From Sphingomonas sanguinis (GTDB taxonomy: Bacteria; Pseudomonadota; Alphaproteobacteria; Sphingomonadales; Sphingomonadaceae): 64,000 nucleotides of DNA. The notes under the pieces were generated by a model. That model had not been told where the DNA came from, did no database searches, and was given only the letters and a program-made list of their open reading frames with translations. The position numbers were made by a program, and so were the translations under genes. The DNA is taken from assembly GCF_019297835.1 (NCBI RefSeq), contig NZ_CP079203.1, forward strand, positions 62,001 to 126,000. The letters run 5' to 3'. Numbering within the stretch: position 1 is the stretch's first letter; every line of letters starts with the position of its first letter. This document shows, one piece after another, positions 26,701-38,787 of the stretch.

Positions 26701-27252
26701 ATGACCCTGATGATCCGTGGTGCGATGATGGCTGTCGCGCTCACCGTCGGCGCTGCTGCCGGTGCTGCCCCGCGCAACCCGATGGTGGGCGGGGCGGCGA
26801 TGTACCCCACGAAGACGATCGTGGAGAACGCCTCGCAGTCGAAGGACCATACCACCCTGGTCGCCGCGGTGAAGGCGGCCGGGCTTGTCGACACGCTTTC
26901 CGGCCCGGGCCCGTTCACCGTGTTCGCGCCGACCAATGCGGCGTTCGCAAAACTGCCCGCTGGCACCGTCGACACCCTGGTACAGCCCGAGAACAAGGAT
27001 AAGTTGACGTCGATCCTCACCTATCATGTCATACCCGGCCGGATTACCGCCAGGGATATTGCCGCCAAGGCAAAGGCGAATGGCGGGACGGCGACCTACA
27101 CCACCGTTCAGGGCGAGCCGATCATGTTCAAGAAGGCGATGGGCGGCTGGGCCATCATGGACGGCAAGGGCGATACCGGCCGTATCACCACCGCCGATGT
27201 CATGCAGTCGAATGGCGTCGTGCATGTTATCGATACGGTGATGATGCCATAA
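26701..27252 (+). CDS. Fasciclin (FAS1) domain secreted protein
   Basis: 183 residues. A signal peptide (MTLMIRGAMMAVALTVGAAA, cleaved near GAAP) precedes one FAS1 domain. The H1 motif is FTVFAPTNAAFAKLPAGTVD, the H2-like motif is NGVVHVIDTVMM, and TSILTYHVIPGRITARD lies between. In the sigma/anti-sigma/fasciclin arrangement it is probably the regulon's output, a periplasmic or surface adhesion-like protein. It starts 82 bases after the anti-sigma stop. Confidence 0.9.
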   Translation: MTLMIRGAMMAVALTVGAAAGAAPRNPMVGGAAMYPTKTIVENASQSKDHTTLVAAVKAAGLVDTLSGPGPFTVFAPTNAAFAKLPAGTVDTLVQPENKDKLTSILTYHVIPGRITARDIAAKAKANGGTATYTTVQGEPIMFKKAMGGWAIMDGKGDTGRITTADVMQSNGVVHVIDTVMMP

Positions 27253-27463
27253 ACGACGGCGGATCATGACATGGGATGGGGCGGCAGGTGGTCGCTCCAT
27301 CCATGCGACGCAGGGGTAATCTGTCGCGCCAATTCGGAGGTGAGAGTAAGCCCTCATCGCTTATGCGCTTGAACGACGGCGCGGGTTAATATGCTGGTCA
27401 ACCTTGCGTGCATGGCCCAACATTTTCACCGCAGGCCATTGGCACCCCGGTAGGAGACGATAA

Positions 27464-27862
27464 GTGCTGTTTCACACGATGATTGGTTCGAACGACATTG
27501 AACGGTCGAAGCGCTTTTACGACGCCGTACTGGGAACGCTCGGCATTGGGGAGCCGATGCGGAACGTGGCCGATAGCGGCCACACGCGCCTGATCTATCG
27601 GGGCGAGAGCGGAACCGCCTTCATCGTCACGCAGCCGATCAATGATGAACAGGCGACCGCTTCGAACGGTGGCACGGTCGCCTTCCAGTGCGACTCGCCC
27701 GAGCAGGTCAAGAAATTCCACGACGTCGCCGTGGCAGCCGGGGGTATGTCTATCGAAGCGCCGCCCGGACCTCGTCATACGGCATCCATGGGAACGATCG
27801 AACTGGCCTATGTTCGCGATCCGGACGGCAACAAGCTTTGCGGCATTCATTTTCCGGGGTGA
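27464..27862 (+). CDS. VOC-family (glyoxalase/dioxygenase fold) protein
   Basis: 132 residues with paired beta-alpha-beta-beta-beta motifs. It opens FHTMIGSNDIERSKRFYDAVL, has SGTAFIVTQPIND in the middle, and ends ELAYVRDPDGNKLCGIHFPG. The start is GTG 27464, with AGGAG 8 bases upstream. The conserved His and Glu positions could bind a divalent metal. The substrate is unknown; relatives include fosfomycin/bleomycin resistance and aromatic-ring-cleavage enzymes. The gene stands alone. Confidence 0.82.
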   Translation: MLFHTMIGSNDIERSKRFYDAVLGTLGIGEPMRNVADSGHTRLIYRGESGTAFIVTQPINDEQATASNGGTVAFQCDSPEQVKKFHDVAVAAGGMSIEAPPGPRHTASMGTIELAYVRDPDGNKLCGIHFPG

Positions 27863-27955
27863 TCCGATAGGCATTGGGCTTGCCACGCATGGCGACGGCA
27901 AGCCCATGTCCCAGCAGATTTTCCCTTCCCCTAGGCAAGGAAATCACCATGACAC

Positions 27956-28423
27956 ATGGAAACATGCCCGATGTTTTCTAAGCGATATTCCAATTTGCAG
28001 CGCGTGGGATTCGCTCGGCTGGTCGAAGACCATGTTCATATCGAGTCGAGCATCTCGACTTTGTTGGACGATTTGAAGGAGGAGACCGCATCCCCCCACG
28101 ATATCTCTGTCCAGCTCGATGCCCTGGCCATCGTCATCCGCAAGCACCTGCGTGAAGAGTCCGATGTCATCCAGCACACTCGCCTGGAGATATTACCCGA
28201 TACATGGCGAGAGACCTGGGTTGAGGGTGAGGCCGCTCTTCTGCAGCTGAAGGTCGATTGGAGTGGTTTCGTGGATCATTGGACCGAAAGTCGTATCGCC
28301 AACGATATGTCGGGGTTTTCCGACGCTGCGAATTCGATCTTGGCCCGATTGAGCGATCGCGTCAAAATAGAAACAGACTGCTTTTACAAAACTGCCCTGT
28401 CGACAGGCAGTATCGACTACTGA
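27956..28423 (+). CDS. Hemerythrin-like (HHE) four-helix protein, tentative
   Basis: 155 residues, predicted mostly helical. LVEDHVHIESSISTLLDDL gives a His-x-His-x-x-x pattern in helix 1, VIRKHLREESDVIQHTRL gives His and Glu positions of an HHE di-iron site, and DRVKIETDCFYKTAL supplies a late acidic helix. The spacing is not canonical throughout, so iron binding is uncertain. Alternative start ATG 27971. It is the last gene before the IS2-group element. Confidence 0.55.
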   Translation: METCPMFSKRYSNLQRVGFARLVEDHVHIESSISTLLDDLKEETASPHDISVQLDALAIVIRKHLREESDVIQHTRLEILPDTWRETWVEGEAALLQLKVDWSGFVDHWTESRIANDMSGFSDAANSILARLSDRVKIETDCFYKTALSTGSIDY

Positions 28424-28523
28424 TTCCAAGGTCTTTGGATCCGGCGTCGATTTGCCGATCGGCGACTGAGGTGGCCCCTCAAATGACCTGACAGGGCCTC
28501 GCTCTTGGATAAGAGTGAGGCAT

Positions 28524-28925
28524 ATGACTGACGGTACGACCAGGCGTTACAATGACGGCGAGGTCCTCTCCGGTGTCCAGCGCCGGAGGCGGTGGACACC
28601 GGAGGAGAAGGTCCGGATCGTCGAGGAGACGTATCTTCCGGGAATGAGCGTGTCGCTCGTCGCCCGCCAGCACGGCATCAGCGGCAGCCAGGTCTTCACC
28701 TGGCGGCGCCTGATGAACCAGGGGGCGCTGACCGCCGCGGCAGCCGGCGAGGAGGTGGTGCCAGCGTCCGAGTACCGGGCGCTGGAGGCGCAGGTGCGCG
28801 AACTGCAGCGGCTGCTCGGCAAGAAGGCCATGGAGAACGAGCAGCTGCGTGAGGCCGTGTCCCGGGCCGCAGGCCCAAAAAAACTGCTCTTGCGCTCGAC
28901 CTCGCTGCCCGGGGACATTCTGTGA
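28524..28925 (+). CDS. IS2-type transposase OrfA
   Basis: 133 residues. The N-terminal HTH (RRRRWTPEEKVRIVEETYLP, then MSVSLVARQHGISGSQVFTW) and the leucine-zipper region ELQRLLGKKAMENEQLREAV match IS2 OrfA. It binds the element's ends and, by programmed frameshifting with OrfB, makes the full transposase. It overlaps OrfB by four bases (GTGA). Confidence 0.9.
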   Translation: MTDGTTRRYNDGEVLSGVQRRRRWTPEEKVRIVEETYLPGMSVSLVARQHGISGSQVFTWRRLMNQGALTAAAAGEEVVPASEYRALEAQVRELQRLLGKKAMENEQLREAVSRAAGPKKLLLRSTSLPGDIL

Positions 28926-29761
28926 CCGCGGTAGCCGATGCGCTCAGCGTCGCCCGCCCGCATCTGTCTGCGATGCGCAACCGACCACCGCCACGACCGC
29001 GCGGACGGCCACCATTGCCGGATGCCGACCTAGTCGCCGACATCCGGGCGCTTGTCGCCGATCTGCCCACCTACGGTTATCGCCGCGTCCATGCCCTGCT
29101 GCGCCGCCAAGCCGAGCAGACCGGTCGCGCTGCTCCCAATCCCAAGCGCGTCTACCGCGTCATGAAGGTGCATGGACTGCTGCTCCAAAGAGGCGGCGGA
29201 CGGCACGAGGAGCGCCGTCACGACGGCCGTGTCGCCGTCGACCAGCGCAACACTCGCTGGTGCTCCGACGGGCTGGAGATCGCCTGTGACAACGGCGAGA
29301 AGGTGCGCGTCGCGTTCGCGCTCGACTGCTGCGACCGCGAGGCAATGGGGCATGTGGCAACCACGAGCGGCATCACCGCCGAGGATGTGCAGGACCTGAT
29401 GGTCGCCACCGTCGAGCACCGCTACGGTCGGGTGAACCGCGTACCCCAGCCAATCGAGTGGCTGACGGATAACGGCAGCTGCTATACCGCCCGCGACACC
29501 CGCACCTTTGCTCGCGACATCGGGCTGGTGCCGCGCACCACCCCGGTCAGCAGCCCGCAGTCCAACGGCATGGCCGAGGCGTTCGTCCGCACCCTCAAGC
29601 GCGATTACGTCCGCGTGAACCCCAAGCCCGACGCAGACCGTCATCGCGCAGCTGCCAGCTTGGCTCGACCACTATAATGAGGTGCATCCACACCGCGCCC
29701 TCGGCTACAGGTCACCCCGCGAGTTCATCGCGACAACACGCGAGGCCCTGTCAGCCATTTA
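28922..29761 (+). pseudogene. IS2-type transposase OrfB, frameshifted
   Basis: The frame from GTG 28922 carries an rve/DDE integrase core (ELPTYGYRR-like start, VDQRNTRWCSDGLEI, LTDNGSCYTA, SPQSNGMAEAFVRTLKRDY). It loses frame near 29632-29638 (NPKPDA then out of frame) and stops at 29677. Resuming one base over gives the expected tail AWLDHYNEVHPHRALGYRSP to TAG 29759-29761, so a single base is missing. The C-terminal DDE Glu lies before the break, but the domain end is lost. Sequencing error is an alternative. Confidence 0.82.
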
Positions 29762-29821
29762 GGGGGCAACAACAACGACGATTAACGAGGGGCCGCTTCC
29801 AAGGGACTCCTGCATTCGTAC

Positions 29822-29840
29822 GAATGACCGGATGTGCGTC
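29822..29840 (+). repeat. Right-half fragment of the 60-bp repeat
   Basis: GAATGACCGGATGTGCGTC matches the right half of the copy at 58390 (GAATGACCGGATGTGGGTC) with one difference. No left half is present. It lies about 50 bases past the right end of the IS2-group element, in the otherwise empty stretch 29771-30035. Confidence 0.55.
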
Positions 29841-30035
29841 TTGGCCACCCCAGCGGCCTAATAGTGGGCATCCGCACGGACAATACCGCACTTGGACCGG
29901 TAGAGGTGATCCCCGGCACCTAGCGGTCGTTCGATATAGCGCTGCCCGCGCCGCGAAGTTACCGCACGCTCCCTCACTCCGCATCCATCAACGCGACGAA
30001 TTCAAGCGGAGCGAGAGAACCCTGGTGCTAAGCGA

Positions 30036-31163
30036 TCAGCAGTGTTGTGTAGACCTTGATGGTTTCATTTCCCTGAGGACACGCCCGGCCTCATGCGGTT
30101 CGGACCGCAGATATTGTGGTGGTGCATCCACCGATGCGCCGAGAGCCGCAGCCGCATGCCAAGGCCAGCGCGGGTCCCACAGCACCCCGCGCGCAATCGC
30201 GATCGCGTCCGCATCGCCATCCTGAAGGGTGGCCTCGGCCTGATGCGGGTCGGTGATGAGGCCGACCGCTATGACCGGCATCGACACGGCCTGTTTCACC
30301 ACCTTCGCGAGCGGCACCTGATACGACGGACCGACCGGGATTTTCTGGCGAGGGTCGAGCCCCCCGCTGGACACGTGGATCGCGGCACAGCCGCGGGCTT
30401 CGAGTTCTGCGGCAAAGATTGCAGTCTCGTCCACCGTCCAGCCACCTTCGACCCAGTCCGTGCCCGAGACGCGAACCGTCACCGGCTTGTCGGCCGGGAA
30501 GGCCGCGCGCACGACGTCGAACACTTCGAGCGGGAAGCGCATCCGGTTGGCCAGATCGCCGCCATATTCATCCTCGCGCGTATTGGAGAGGGGCGAGAGG
30601 AATTCGTGCAGGAGATAGCCGTGCGCGGCGTGGATCTGGATCGCGTCCAGACCGATCCGGGCGGCGCGCCGTGCCGCATCGGCAAAGGCATCGCGGATAC
30701 GCGCAAGGCCATCGCGATCGAGCGCGAGCGGTGGATGCTCGTCGGGTTCGAACGGCTGCGCGCTGGGGCCAAGCGTCTGCCAGCCATGTTCGGCATCGGG
30801 TGCGATCTGTGCTCCGCCGTGCCAGGGCTTGGCCGTGCTCGCCTTGCGTCCGGCATGGGCCAGCTGGATCATCAGCGGCATGTCGGACCAGCGGCGCACG
30901 CCATCGACGACGCGCTGCATCGCCGCTTCGGTGGCATCGTCCCACAATCCGACATCGCCATAGGTGATCCGCCCCTCGGGCGTGACCGCCGTCGCCTCGA
31001 TCGTCAGAGCGCCCGCGCCCGACATGGCCAGCTGTCCGAGATGGATCAGGTGCCAGTCGGTCATCGCACCGTCTTCGGCCGAATATTGGCACATGGGCGC
31101 GATCACGATGCGGTTGGCGAGCGACAGCCCGCCCACGTCCAGGGGTTCGAAAAGCTTGGCCAT
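30036..31163 (-). CDS. Old Yellow Enzyme-family NADH:flavin oxidoreductase
   Basis: 375 residues, FMN TIM barrel of the YqjM/thermophilic-like OYE group. Motifs include ANRIVIAPMCQYSAEDG with the Cys typical of YqjM-type enzymes, MIQLAHAGRKAS, IQIHAAHGYLLHEFLSPLSN with the substrate-binding His pair, NTREDEYGGDLANRMRF and AIAIARGVLWDPRWPW. It reduces activated C=C bonds of electrophiles such as enones and maleimides. The start at 31163 is favoured because AGGAG of the upstream gene is 9 bases away; it shares one base with the GloA stop codon. Last gene of the Hsp31-gloA-OYE operon, comparable with nemA-gloA in enterobacteria. Confidence 0.92.
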   Translation of the reverse strand: MAKLFEPLDVGGLSLANRIVIAPMCQYSAEDGAMTDWHLIHLGQLAMSGAGALTIEATAVTPEGRITYGDVGLWDDATEAAMQRVVDGVRRWSDMPLMIQLAHAGRKASTAKPWHGGAQIAPDAEHGWQTLGPSAQPFEPDEHPPLALDRDGLARIRDAFADAARRAARIGLDAIQIHAAHGYLLHEFLSPLSNTREDEYGGDLANRMRFPLEVFDVVRAAFPADKPVTVRVSGTDWVEGGWTVDETAIFAAELEARGCAAIHVSSGGLDPRQKIPVGPSYQVPLAKVVKQAVSMPVIAVGLITDPHQAEATLQDGDADAIAIARGVLWDPRWPWHAAAALGASVDAPPQYLRSEPHEAGRVLREMKPSRSTQHC

Positions 31164-31618
31164 TACCATTCTCCTACATTGGGCATCGACGCCCATGGTT
31201 CGGCAGGGGCCTTGCGTTCGCCCTGCTGGAGTAGTTCGATCGAGATGCCGTCGGGCGAGCGGACGAACGCCATATATCCGTCACGCGGCGGGCGATTGAT
31301 CGTCACGCCGCCGGCCTGCAGCCTTGCGCAGGTCTCGTAAATGTCCTCGACGCGGTAGGCGAGGTGGCCGAAGTTGCGGCCACCGGTGTAGGTCTCGGCC
31401 GGGCTGCCATCCTCGGGCGGCCAGTTATAGGTCAATTCCACCTCGGCCTGGCCGGGCTTGCCCTCGCCGCGATGATCCTCGTCGGCGGCCAGGAAGATTA
31501 GGGTGAATCGCCCCTGCTCGTTTTCGATCCGCCTGGTCTCCCTGAGGCCCAGCAGTTCGAAGAAACGAAGCGTAGCCTGCGGATCGGCAACCCGCAGCAT
31601 AGTGTGGAGATAGCGCAT
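31163..31618 (-). CDS. gloA: Lactoylglutathione lyase (glyoxalase I)
   Basis: 151 residues. The metal ligands of glyoxalase I are in place: His5 (YLHTMLRV), Glu in VELTYNWPPE, His in FGHLAYRVEDI and Glu in GISIELLQQG. VTINRPPRDGYMAFVRSPDG is the usual late motif. It isomerises the glutathione-methylglyoxal hemithioacetal to S-lactoylglutathione in the cytosol. It sits between the Hsp31-like gene (2-base gap) and the OYE gene (overlap), so the three are one operon. Confidence 0.92.
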   Translation of the reverse strand: MRYLHTMLRVADPQATLRFFELLGLRETRRIENEQGRFTLIFLAADEDHRGEGKPGQAEVELTYNWPPEDGSPAETYTGGRNFGHLAYRVEDIYETCARLQAGGVTINRPPRDGYMAFVRSPDGISIELLQQGERKAPAEPWASMPNVGEW

Positions 31619-31620
31619 GA

Positions 31621-32316
31621 TCAGTCGGCCTTTGCCTTAAGGGCTTCCATGACCAGCTCCGCCGTCCGTGTCGCCGAAGCGGGGTTCTGTCCGGTCACCA
31701 GGCTGCCGTCGCGCAGGGCGAAGGGCTGGAAATCGGGTCCGCCCTCATGGCGCGCGCCCAGTTCCTTCATGCGGGTTTCGAGTAGGAACGGCACGGCCTG
31801 ATCGAGGCCCACGGCGCGTTCCTCGCTGTCGGTGAAGGCGGCAACCCGGCGTCCCGCCACGAACGGCGTGCCATCGGGCTTCTTCGCGGAAACAAGCCCC
31901 GCGGGACCGTGGCAGACGGCAGCCACGATCTTGCCTTCGCGGTCGAACTGCTCGACCAGTCTCGCAAGCTCCTCGCTGCCGGGATAGTCGAACATTGTGC
32001 CATGCCCGCCGGGCAGGAAGACCGCATCGTAATCCGACGAGTCGATGCTGGTGAAAGCGGGCGTATCGGCCACTTCGGCCTTCAGCGCTTCGTCCTTCAG
32101 ATAGCGCTCGACCGACGCATCATTCTCGCCATCGGCGTTGACGCTGCGCTGGTCGACCGGGATCGCGCCGCCCTTGATCGAGGCCAGGGTCACATAAGCT
32201 CCCCCATCGCGGAAGGCGTAGTAAGGCGTGGTCAGTTCTTCGAGCCAGACGCCCGTCGGCTCGGTGCCAGGCGTCATGCGGTCGGCTGACGTGGCGATCA
32301 TGAGAATGCGTATCAT
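31621..32316 (-). CDS. DJ-1/PfpI family protein, Hsp31/glyoxalase III-like
   Basis: 231 residues with a class I glutamine-amidotransferase-like fold. The nucleophile elbow is IVAAVCHGPAGLVSAK. The early WLEELTTPYYAFRDGGAYV supplies the acidic residue of the Hsp31 type, and LPGGHGTMFDYPGSEELARL is the usual cap region. Members are glutathione-independent methylglyoxalases or chaperones. The frame is open to 32391, but ATG 32316 has AAGGAG 8 bases upstream. First gene of a methylglyoxal/electrophile detoxification operon divergent from a LysR gene. Confidence 0.88.
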   Translation of the reverse strand: MIRILMIATSADRMTPGTEPTGVWLEELTTPYYAFRDGGAYVTLASIKGGAIPVDQRSVNADGENDASVERYLKDEALKAEVADTPAFTSIDSSDYDAVFLPGGHGTMFDYPGSEELARLVEQFDREGKIVAAVCHGPAGLVSAKKPDGTPFVAGRRVAAFTDSEERAVGLDQAVPFLLETRMKELGARHEGGPDFQPFALRDGSLVTGQNPASATRTAELVMEALKAKAD

Positions 32317-32491
32317 AGGCTTGGCTCCTTTGCATGCCGGATCACGGAGGTGGGCGAGGGACGATGCTATCGCGGCGATGGCTCGCACCAACGCATATCA
32401 AGATGCAGGCTCGGCTATCCGTCTGTCCTGTCGATGCTCCATCAGATAGGCGGCATCGCTCATCATGAAACCCAACGGGAATGGTCATCAT

Positions 32492-32509
32492 CCATAAATC
32501 AATTTATGG
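32492..32509. promoter_or_regulatory. Perfect palindrome before the LysR gene
   Basis: CCATAAAT-ca-ATTTATGG, perfect 8-base arms, ending 7 bases before ATG 32517 and lying in the divergent promoter shared with the detoxification operon. It covers the ribosome-site position, which fits autorepression by the LysR protein. The T-N11-A rule is met within it. Confidence 0.62.
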
Positions 32510-32516
32510 AACCACG

Positions 32517-33395
32517 ATGTCTCTTCCACAGATGCGCACCTTCATCGAAGTCTATCGCCGTCGGTCACTGAGCGACGCGGCGCGTGCGCTCGGCATCACG
32601 CAGCCGGCCGCGTCCCAGCATATCGCCTCGCTGGAGGCGCAACTCGGACATCCGCTGTTCGATCGCCATTCGCGTGGCGTCCGCCCTACGGCGATCGCGG
32701 ACGATTTCGCCGCCTCGATTGGCGGTAGCCTCGATAAGGCCGAAGCCGCATTGGCATCGGCCCGCGCGCGGTCGGTTCGCATTTCGGGGACGGTGCATAT
32801 CGCCGCGCCATCCGACCTTCTCGGCGAGATGATCACGCCAAGGCTCGGGCCGCTGCTCGACGCCGGGCTTGATTTGCGCCTGCATATCGGTGGGCGCGAT
32901 GCGCTTTATGCCATGCTGCTCGATGACAAGGTGCACCTCGGCATCACGGCATCTCGGCCGGAGGACGCACGGCTGGCCTATCAGGAGATCGGCTCGGAAG
33001 ACCTGCGAGCCGTGGCCGCACCCGCCATAGCCGAGGACATGGGACGCATGCCGCTCAGTGAGGCGCTTAATACGGTGCCTTGCCTTGCTTATGACCTCGA
33101 CCGGCCCTTGGTGCGCAACTGGCTGGAGGCGAACCAGATCGAGGTAGCGCGGCTTCCGGCCCTGACCGCACCGGATCTGCGCGTCCTGCGCTCTGGCCTA
33201 TGCGCCGGCCTGGGTTGGACGGTGCTGCCCGGCTATCTCACCAGCGCCGAGCGTACGGCTTGCACGCTGGTCGAAATTGCAGCACCTGTCCGCGTGCCGA
33301 CCAACGCGTTCTATCTCGTCTGGGCCAAATCCTCCCTGCGCCACCCCCGGGTCGCATTGGCCCGCGATGCGCTGATCGGAGCATTGCGTCCATGA
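32517..33395 (+). CDS. LysR-family transcriptional regulator
   Basis: 292 residues. The N-terminal HTH (about 3-62) has RSLSDAARALGITQPAASQH and IASLEAQLGHPLFDRHSRGV, followed by a periplasmic-binding-like effector domain. ATG 32517 is preferred over 32481 because the longer form would translate the palindrome. It is divergent from the Hsp31-gloA-OYE operon and probably activates it in response to an electrophile, replacing the TetR-type NemR used in enterobacteria. A 7-bp hairpin (TCGACCG / CGGTCGA at 33405-33427) after the stop may end its transcript. Confidence 0.88.
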   Translation: MSLPQMRTFIEVYRRRSLSDAARALGITQPAASQHIASLEAQLGHPLFDRHSRGVRPTAIADDFAASIGGSLDKAEAALASARARSVRISGTVHIAAPSDLLGEMITPRLGPLLDAGLDLRLHIGGRDALYAMLLDDKVHLGITASRPEDARLAYQEIGSEDLRAVAAPAIAEDMGRMPLSEALNTVPCLAYDLDRPLVRNWLEANQIEVARLPALTAPDLRVLRSGLCAGLGWTVLPGYLTSAERTACTLVEIAAPVRVPTNAFYLVWAKSSLRHPRVALARDALIGALRP

Positions 33396-33501
33396 GCGGT
33401 AAGGTCGACCGATCCCGGAGCGGTCGATACGTGGAGATGAACGATTGACTAGTCCTGGTGGACGAGATGCTGTTCGCCCGTGGCACGGGCACGGGTCTGG
33501 T

Positions 33502-36668
<3,167 letters not shown>

Positions 36669-36672
<4 letters not shown>

Positions 36673-37925
36673 CGGGCCAGCGCCGCCCCGCCGTTGAGCG
36701 CCCGCAGCTGGAGCAGCGCTTCCAGCGCCTCGCGCCGTGTGTCGAGCACGGCATTGACCGCCTCGACATAGGATTGCTGGATCTGGGTATAGGTGGTCAG
36801 CGGGATCGCGCCGAGCCGATAGTTGCGGTCGGCATCGGCGGCGGCCTGCGCAAAACGCTGCGGCGAGTTTGCGTCCCATTTGGCCAGGGCCTCGCGCTTG
36901 GCCTCATATTGCGCGGCCTGATCGAACACGTCGCGCAGGATGCGGCGCTCGGCATTGATCAGCGTCGCATTGGCCTGCGCCTGCTTGCCCTGTTCGACCG
37001 CGACATCGCCTGCCTGCCGGTTCCACAGCGGAATGGTGGTGGACAGGCGCATGCCGTAATTGGTCTCGCGAATGTCGGAGCGGGCGCGGTCGTAATAGGG
37101 GCCGACGCTGACCGTGGGGATGCGCGCCTTGCGCGCCAGATCGACGCGAAGCCCCTGCTGGGCGAATTGCGCGCGCAGCGCCTTCAGCTCAAAATTATTC
37201 TCGCTTGCCCGGTCGGCCAGCAGCTGGCCCGAGGGCAGGGCGGGCAGCGACATGTCGGGCCGCACGATGCGGATGCGCGCGGCAAAGGGGGCACCGCGCA
37301 GCTGGTTGAGCTCGTAGAGGATCGAATTGGCCTCGGCATCCGCCGTCGCCGCCGTCCGTTCGGCGCTGATCGCGCTGGCCTGGAGCGAGGCGGCCTCAAG
37401 CTGTGGCGAGGGGCCCGCCGGATCGCGGGCGACGATCACGCGAGACAGCGTGCGCATCCGCACCGAAACCTCGCGCGCAGCGGCCGCCTTCTCGTCGGCG
37501 GCGAACAGGCCATAACCCAGCGACCGGGCCCGCGCGGCCAGCGTCGCGTCGAACTGCTGCAACCCGATCCGCGCCAGCCCGACCTGCCCATCGGCGATCG
37601 CACGGCGCAGCGCGATGCGCCCGCCGAACTCGATCGGCTGGACGACCGACACGGCATAGGTCATTCCCTCGCCCGTGACCGCGCCGCTGGTCGGGTCTTG
37701 CGCGTGGCGCTGGCCGAACTCGACCACCGCTTCCGGGTCGGCCCAGCGACCCGCGGCCTCGCGCTCGACGCCCGCCGTCTCGATCTGGCGCTGGTAGAAT
37801 TGGCGCTCGGGATTGCTTGCGACAACGTTCTGGACCAGCGCGTCGAGCGTCATCGCCTGTTGCTGCGCCGATGCGGGCGCGGCGATCACCGTCGCCGCCA
37901 GTCCTGCCAAAGTCGTGATCCGCAT
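36669..37925 (-). CDS. TolC-family outer-membrane efflux protein (CzcC-like)
   Basis: 418 residues. A signal peptide ends at APASAQQQA, followed by two OEP repeats of long coiled coils and beta strands (GMTYAVSVVQPIEFGGRIAL, and YGMRLSTTIPLWNRQAGDVA in the second half). It forms the outer-membrane duct of the tripartite pump. It is the first gene of the efflux operon, coupled directly to the RND gene. In most czc/cnr operons the adaptor lies between these two genes. Confidence 0.9.
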
Positions 37926-38109
37926 GTCGTCCCCTGCGCGGTAATCGATACCGTGCCGCTAGACGGCTTCTTGGGCCCACGTCGACTAAATACCGATTTA
38001 GGAAAAAGCATGATAATGCAATGATGGGGATCGTTCGGTTGGTAATGACTATCAATACTAAACTGTAATTTCATTGACGGGCTGACCCGTCTGTTGCGAT
38101 CACGACGAC

Positions 38110-38787
38110 ATGGCGCGGATATTGTTGATCGAGGATGATGCGGGCACGGCAAACGAGATCATGCTCGAACTGGGGGCCGCCGGGCATGACGTCTGCCATG
38201 CGTCCAGTCTGGCTGCTGCATCCATGCGTGTTGAAGGCGCGGATTTCGACCTGTTGATCCTCGACCGGCAGCTCCCCGATGGTGAGGGGCTTGCGTTGCT
38301 GTCCGATCTGCGTGCGCGGGGGCAGCGCACACCCGCCTTGGTGCTCAGCGCGCTCGGCAGCCTGGACGACCGCGTAAGAGGTCTGCGTGCCGGGGGCGAC
38401 GACTATCTGCCCAAGCCGTTCGCGCTGGTCGAACTGATCGCGCGGGTCGAGGCGCTGCTGCGCCGCCCCAACGACACGCGCGAGACGCGGCTGATCGCGG
38501 GGCCGCTCGACCTCGACCTGCTGGCGGGTAAGGCGACGCGCTCCGGGCGTCCGCTCGAGCTGTTGCCGCGCGAGCTGAAGTTGCTCGATTATATGGTCCG
38601 GCGGCCGGGACGGATCATCACTCGCTCGATGCTGCTTCAGGATGTCTGGGGCTATAGTTTCGAGCCCAACACCAATGTCGTCGACGTCCATATGGGCCGC
38701 CTGCGCCGCAAGGTGGATGGCGAGGGCGAGGCGCAGCTGATCCGCAACGTGCGGGGGCAGGGTTATGTCTTCGATCTTCCCCACTGA
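38110..38787 (+). CDS. OmpR-family response regulator (metal efflux)
   Basis: 225 residues. The receiver has acidic residues 9-10, Asp52 (LILDRQLPDG) and Lys in YLPKPFALVELIARVEALLR. The winged-helix DNA-binding domain (about 130-222) contains ELLPRELKLLDYMVRRPGR and VVDVHMGRLRRKVDGEGE. It resembles CzcR/CusR/CopR regulators. It is divergent from the czcC-czcA-like operon and overlaps the kinase gene by 23 bases. Confidence 0.9.
   Translation: MARILLIEDDAGTANEIMLELGAAGHDVCHASSLAAASMRVEGADFDLLILDRQLPDGEGLALLSDLRARGQRTPALVLSALGSLDDRVRGLRAGGDDYLPKPFALVELIARVEALLRRPNDTRETRLIAGPLDLDLLAGKATRSGRPLELLPRELKLLDYMVRRPGRIITRSMLLQDVWGYSFEPNTNVVDVHMGRLRRKVDGEGEAQLIRNVRGQGYVFDLPH

Larger units (their letters stand above)
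28472..29770 (+). mobile_element. IS3-family element, IS2 group
   Basis: About 1.3 kb. The ends at 28472-28502 and 29740-29770 are imperfect inverted repeats of about 30 bp, sharing the inner sequence CTGACAGGGCCTCGC. The two reading frames match IS2 OrfA and OrfB in sequence pattern. No clear 5-bp target duplication is visible. OrfB carries a one-base frameshift, so this copy is probably inactive. Confidence 0.85.
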
